From: Oscillospiraceae bacterium
GTDB lineage: Bacteria; Bacillota; Clostridia; Oscillospirales; WRJC01
Assembly: GCA_009777355.1 (NCBI GenBank)
Contig: WRMA01000006.1
Location: 1-42,560, forward strand
Direction: 5' to 3'
DNA length: 42,560 nucleotides
Below are positions 41,222 through 42,560 of this stretch, piece by piece; position 1 is the stretch's first letter; every line of letters starts with the position of its first letter. A program made the translations under genes and the position numbers. The notes below the pieces were generated by a model, which did not search any database, was not told the DNA's origin, and was given only the letters and a program-made list of their open reading frames with translations.

Positions 41222-42301
41222 TTAATTCCCGTATTTCGCGTTCACGTTCACGTTCACGGAAGGCTCGGCGAATATCGTGTGCGTAATCATCTCCGACGGG
41301 AAACCGTTCGTCTCCGTAACGTACACGAGATGCATCCTGCCGCCCTCCGGCGTCATGTTGTTTACGATTTCTTTCGCCGCGGCGGTCGCAAACCCGATAT
41401 CGCGCCCGTATTCAGTCGAAACCCTCCCGCCTTTTTCGAGAGTCAGCCACGTTTCAAAAAAACCCTTCCGGCTCATCGTTATTATATCTTTTTTTTCCAT
41501 ATTAAATACGAACCGGCAGTAAGAATCTTTAAACCCGGTCATTTCGCTTTCGTCGTATATTATATCGAGAGAGCCGTCGTCCGTCACTTTTATACTCCCC
41601 TCGCACGAAAAATCGTATTTGACGTCGCTCATCTTATACGTCTCGCTGTTATAATAATTGTTCAGATGCAGTATATCCCTGATTTCTTCTCCGCTCTGCG
41701 CGTAATCGTAATCCTCGAAGTCTTCGTAATAATCCTCAAATTCGTCAAACTCGCCGTCTCCGAGTCCGGAAAATACCTCCTCGCTCAGGTCTTTGAACTG
41801 CTCCGACTGGAGAAGCTCCCTAATCTCGCCGAAAATATCCTCGATTTCACTTTTGATTTCGCTTATCCTCTCCCTGATTCCGTCCGCGCTCTTTATCCGC
41901 GTATTATTATCGTCCGGTTCGGATTCGGAACGGCCGGCGCTCCCGGCAAGACTGCTGTAAAACACGTTCTGTCCGACTTCCTCGCGGTTCGCGAGGACGG
42001 TCAGCTCTTTTTTTATGCTTTTTATAATATCCGCCCCGCTCGTAATATCCGAGCTTACGAATCTCCTGTATTTTTCGGGCATATCCTCGACCCTTTCTTT
42101 CGCAAGTATACCGCCGCTTATATTATTTATGAAAAAAAGCTTGGATATATATTCCGAATTATCGTACATAATAGAATCCGGAGCGTAAGACTCGCCGGAA
42201 TAATCGTAATGATAACCGCCGCCCGACAAATCGGTCTGCGATATTTTCACCCTGAAATTAAAATTTCCCCCGTCTCTCAATTTTAAACAACCCGCCTTCA
42301 C
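41222..42301 (-). CDS. DUF1934 (YwiB-like) calycin-fold protein with a large acidic insertion
   Basis: The first strand (FRVKISQTDLSGGGYHYDYSG) and the C-terminal 145 residues (CEGSIKVTDDGSLDIIYDESEMTGF, then MSRKGFFETWLTLEKGGRVSTEYG, then IVNNMTPEGGRMHLVYV) match the DUF1934 beta-barrel. This family is normally about 140 residues. Here about 150 residues are inserted after the first strand, rich in Asp/Glu and helical (RISEIKSEIEDIFGEIRELL, FDEFEDYYEDFEDYDY). The function of the family is unknown. The start is a GTG at 42301 with no clear ribosome site; a GTG at about residue 18 is an alternative. It lies 22 bases before the S41 protease. Confidence 0.65.
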   Translation of the reverse strand: MKAGCLKLRDGGNFNFRVKISQTDLSGGGYHYDYSGESYAPDSIMYDNSEYISKLFFINNISGGILAKERVEDMPEKYRRFVSSDITSGADIIKSIKKELTVLANREEVGQNVFYSSLAGSAGRSESEPDDNNTRIKSADGIRERISEIKSEIEDIFGEIRELLQSEQFKDLSEEVFSGLGDGEFDEFEDYYEDFEDYDYAQSGEEIRDILHLNNYYNSETYKMSDVKYDFSCEGSIKVTDDGSLDIIYDESEMTGFKDSYCRFVFNMEKKDIITMSRKGFFETWLTLEKGGRVSTEYGRDIGFATAAAKEIVNNMTPEGGRMHLVYVTETNGFPSEMITHTIFAEPSVNVNVNAKYGN

Positions 42302-42376
42302 GTAATAAATATATACAACCCATATATATTAACACAAATTTTTTAAATAATCAATCCTTTATTTATTATAATATTA

Positions 42377-42559
42377 TTAATATTTTTCTATATTTATTTT
42401 TTCTGTTTCTATAACCCCGGATTTTATGTCCAAACCCAGGAAATTCGACGCCGCCCTCTCGAAATTAAGCGTTTTGTCGCTTATATAAATATCGAGGGAA
42501 CCGTTTATATTATCTATATTATTTATATTATTAAGCATATTTTTTTCTTCGAGCGCAAG
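42377..42559 (-). CDS. C-terminal part of a gene cut by the window edge
   Basis: The minus strand is open from the window edge to a TAA at 42377. It reads MLNNINNIDNINGSLDIYIS, then KTLNFERAASNFLGLDIKSGVI and KINIEKY. An Asn/Ile repeat comes from an AATATA microsatellite, like the one in the nitrilase gene start. At least 60 residues are present. I do not recognise it. It is the most upstream visible gene of the minus-strand string. Confidence 0.5.
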   Translation of the reverse strand, partial: LALEEKNMLNNINNIDNINGSLDIYISDKTLNFERAASNFLGLDIKSGVIETEKINIEKY

Positions 42560-42560
42560 C

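Noticed and set aside
41183-42286. 367-aa plus-strand open frame
   Set aside because: It is the mirror of the DUF1934 gene on the other strand; the long open shadow comes from codon bias. The same applies to 556-1629 and other antisense frames.

Overview
The window reads as chromosomal DNA of an uncultured Gram-positive Clostridia-type (Firmicutes) bacterium. This rests on several things: many sigma-A-type promoters with 17-bp spacers, GGAGG-type ribosome sites, an AddA helicase-nuclease, a YhaO/YhaN-like pair, a DUF1934 (YwiB-like) protein, a DUF5722-like surface protein, a copper-amine-oxidase-N-type surface protein and a holin-like small toxin. No rRNA, CRISPR array or complete insertion sequence is visible. 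There is one tRNA, tRNA-Pro(TGG).

Layout. Bases 1-3900 carry a PBP2-type transpeptidase and a nitrilase-family protein, separated by palindromic repeats. Bases 3880-11690 are an accessory region. It holds an XRE/TPR regulator, an Mrr restriction-enzyme remnant, small unknown genes, a membrane-protein/surface-protein pair, a structured RNA locus with two near-consensus facing promoters, two frameshifted element genes (one a J-domain protein), a replication-type ATPase, and an attachment-like region with 10-bp repeats ending at tRNA-Pro. Bases 11742-16088 carry a URO-D-family gene, a probable type I toxin-antitoxin locus, and a large anchored DUF5722-like protein. Bases 16161-18521 carry a stand-alone GlmU acetyltransferase half, Pth, and two unknown proteins. 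Bases 18630-24679 carry two more URO-D-family genes around a tandem pair of MutS-family ATPases. Bases 24808-29080 carry a palindromic operator, a small five-cysteine protein, a subtilisin homologue that has lost its catalytic histidine, a GyrI-like protein, a zinc-ribbon membrane protein, a VOC protein and an ABM-type monooxygenase. Two identical 81-bp repeats lie in inverted orientation across this block. Bases 29123-30503 carry HicAB and a DUF4145-like protein.

Bases 30547-42560 form one long minus-strand gene string: an edge-truncated gene, a DUF1934 protein with a large insertion, an S41 protease, YhaO-like, a two-gene cassette, YhaN-like, and AddA. The cassette (ATPase plus predicted PD-(D/E)XK nuclease, 36758-38430) is inserted between yhaO and yhaN. 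It has the architecture of a two-component defence system and is the best candidate here for an undescribed system. The runners-up are the facing-promoter RNA locus (8011-8286), the MutS-like pair (20016-23457) and the type I toxin-antitoxin locus (12810-13123).

All family names come from reading motifs by eye; no database search was run.
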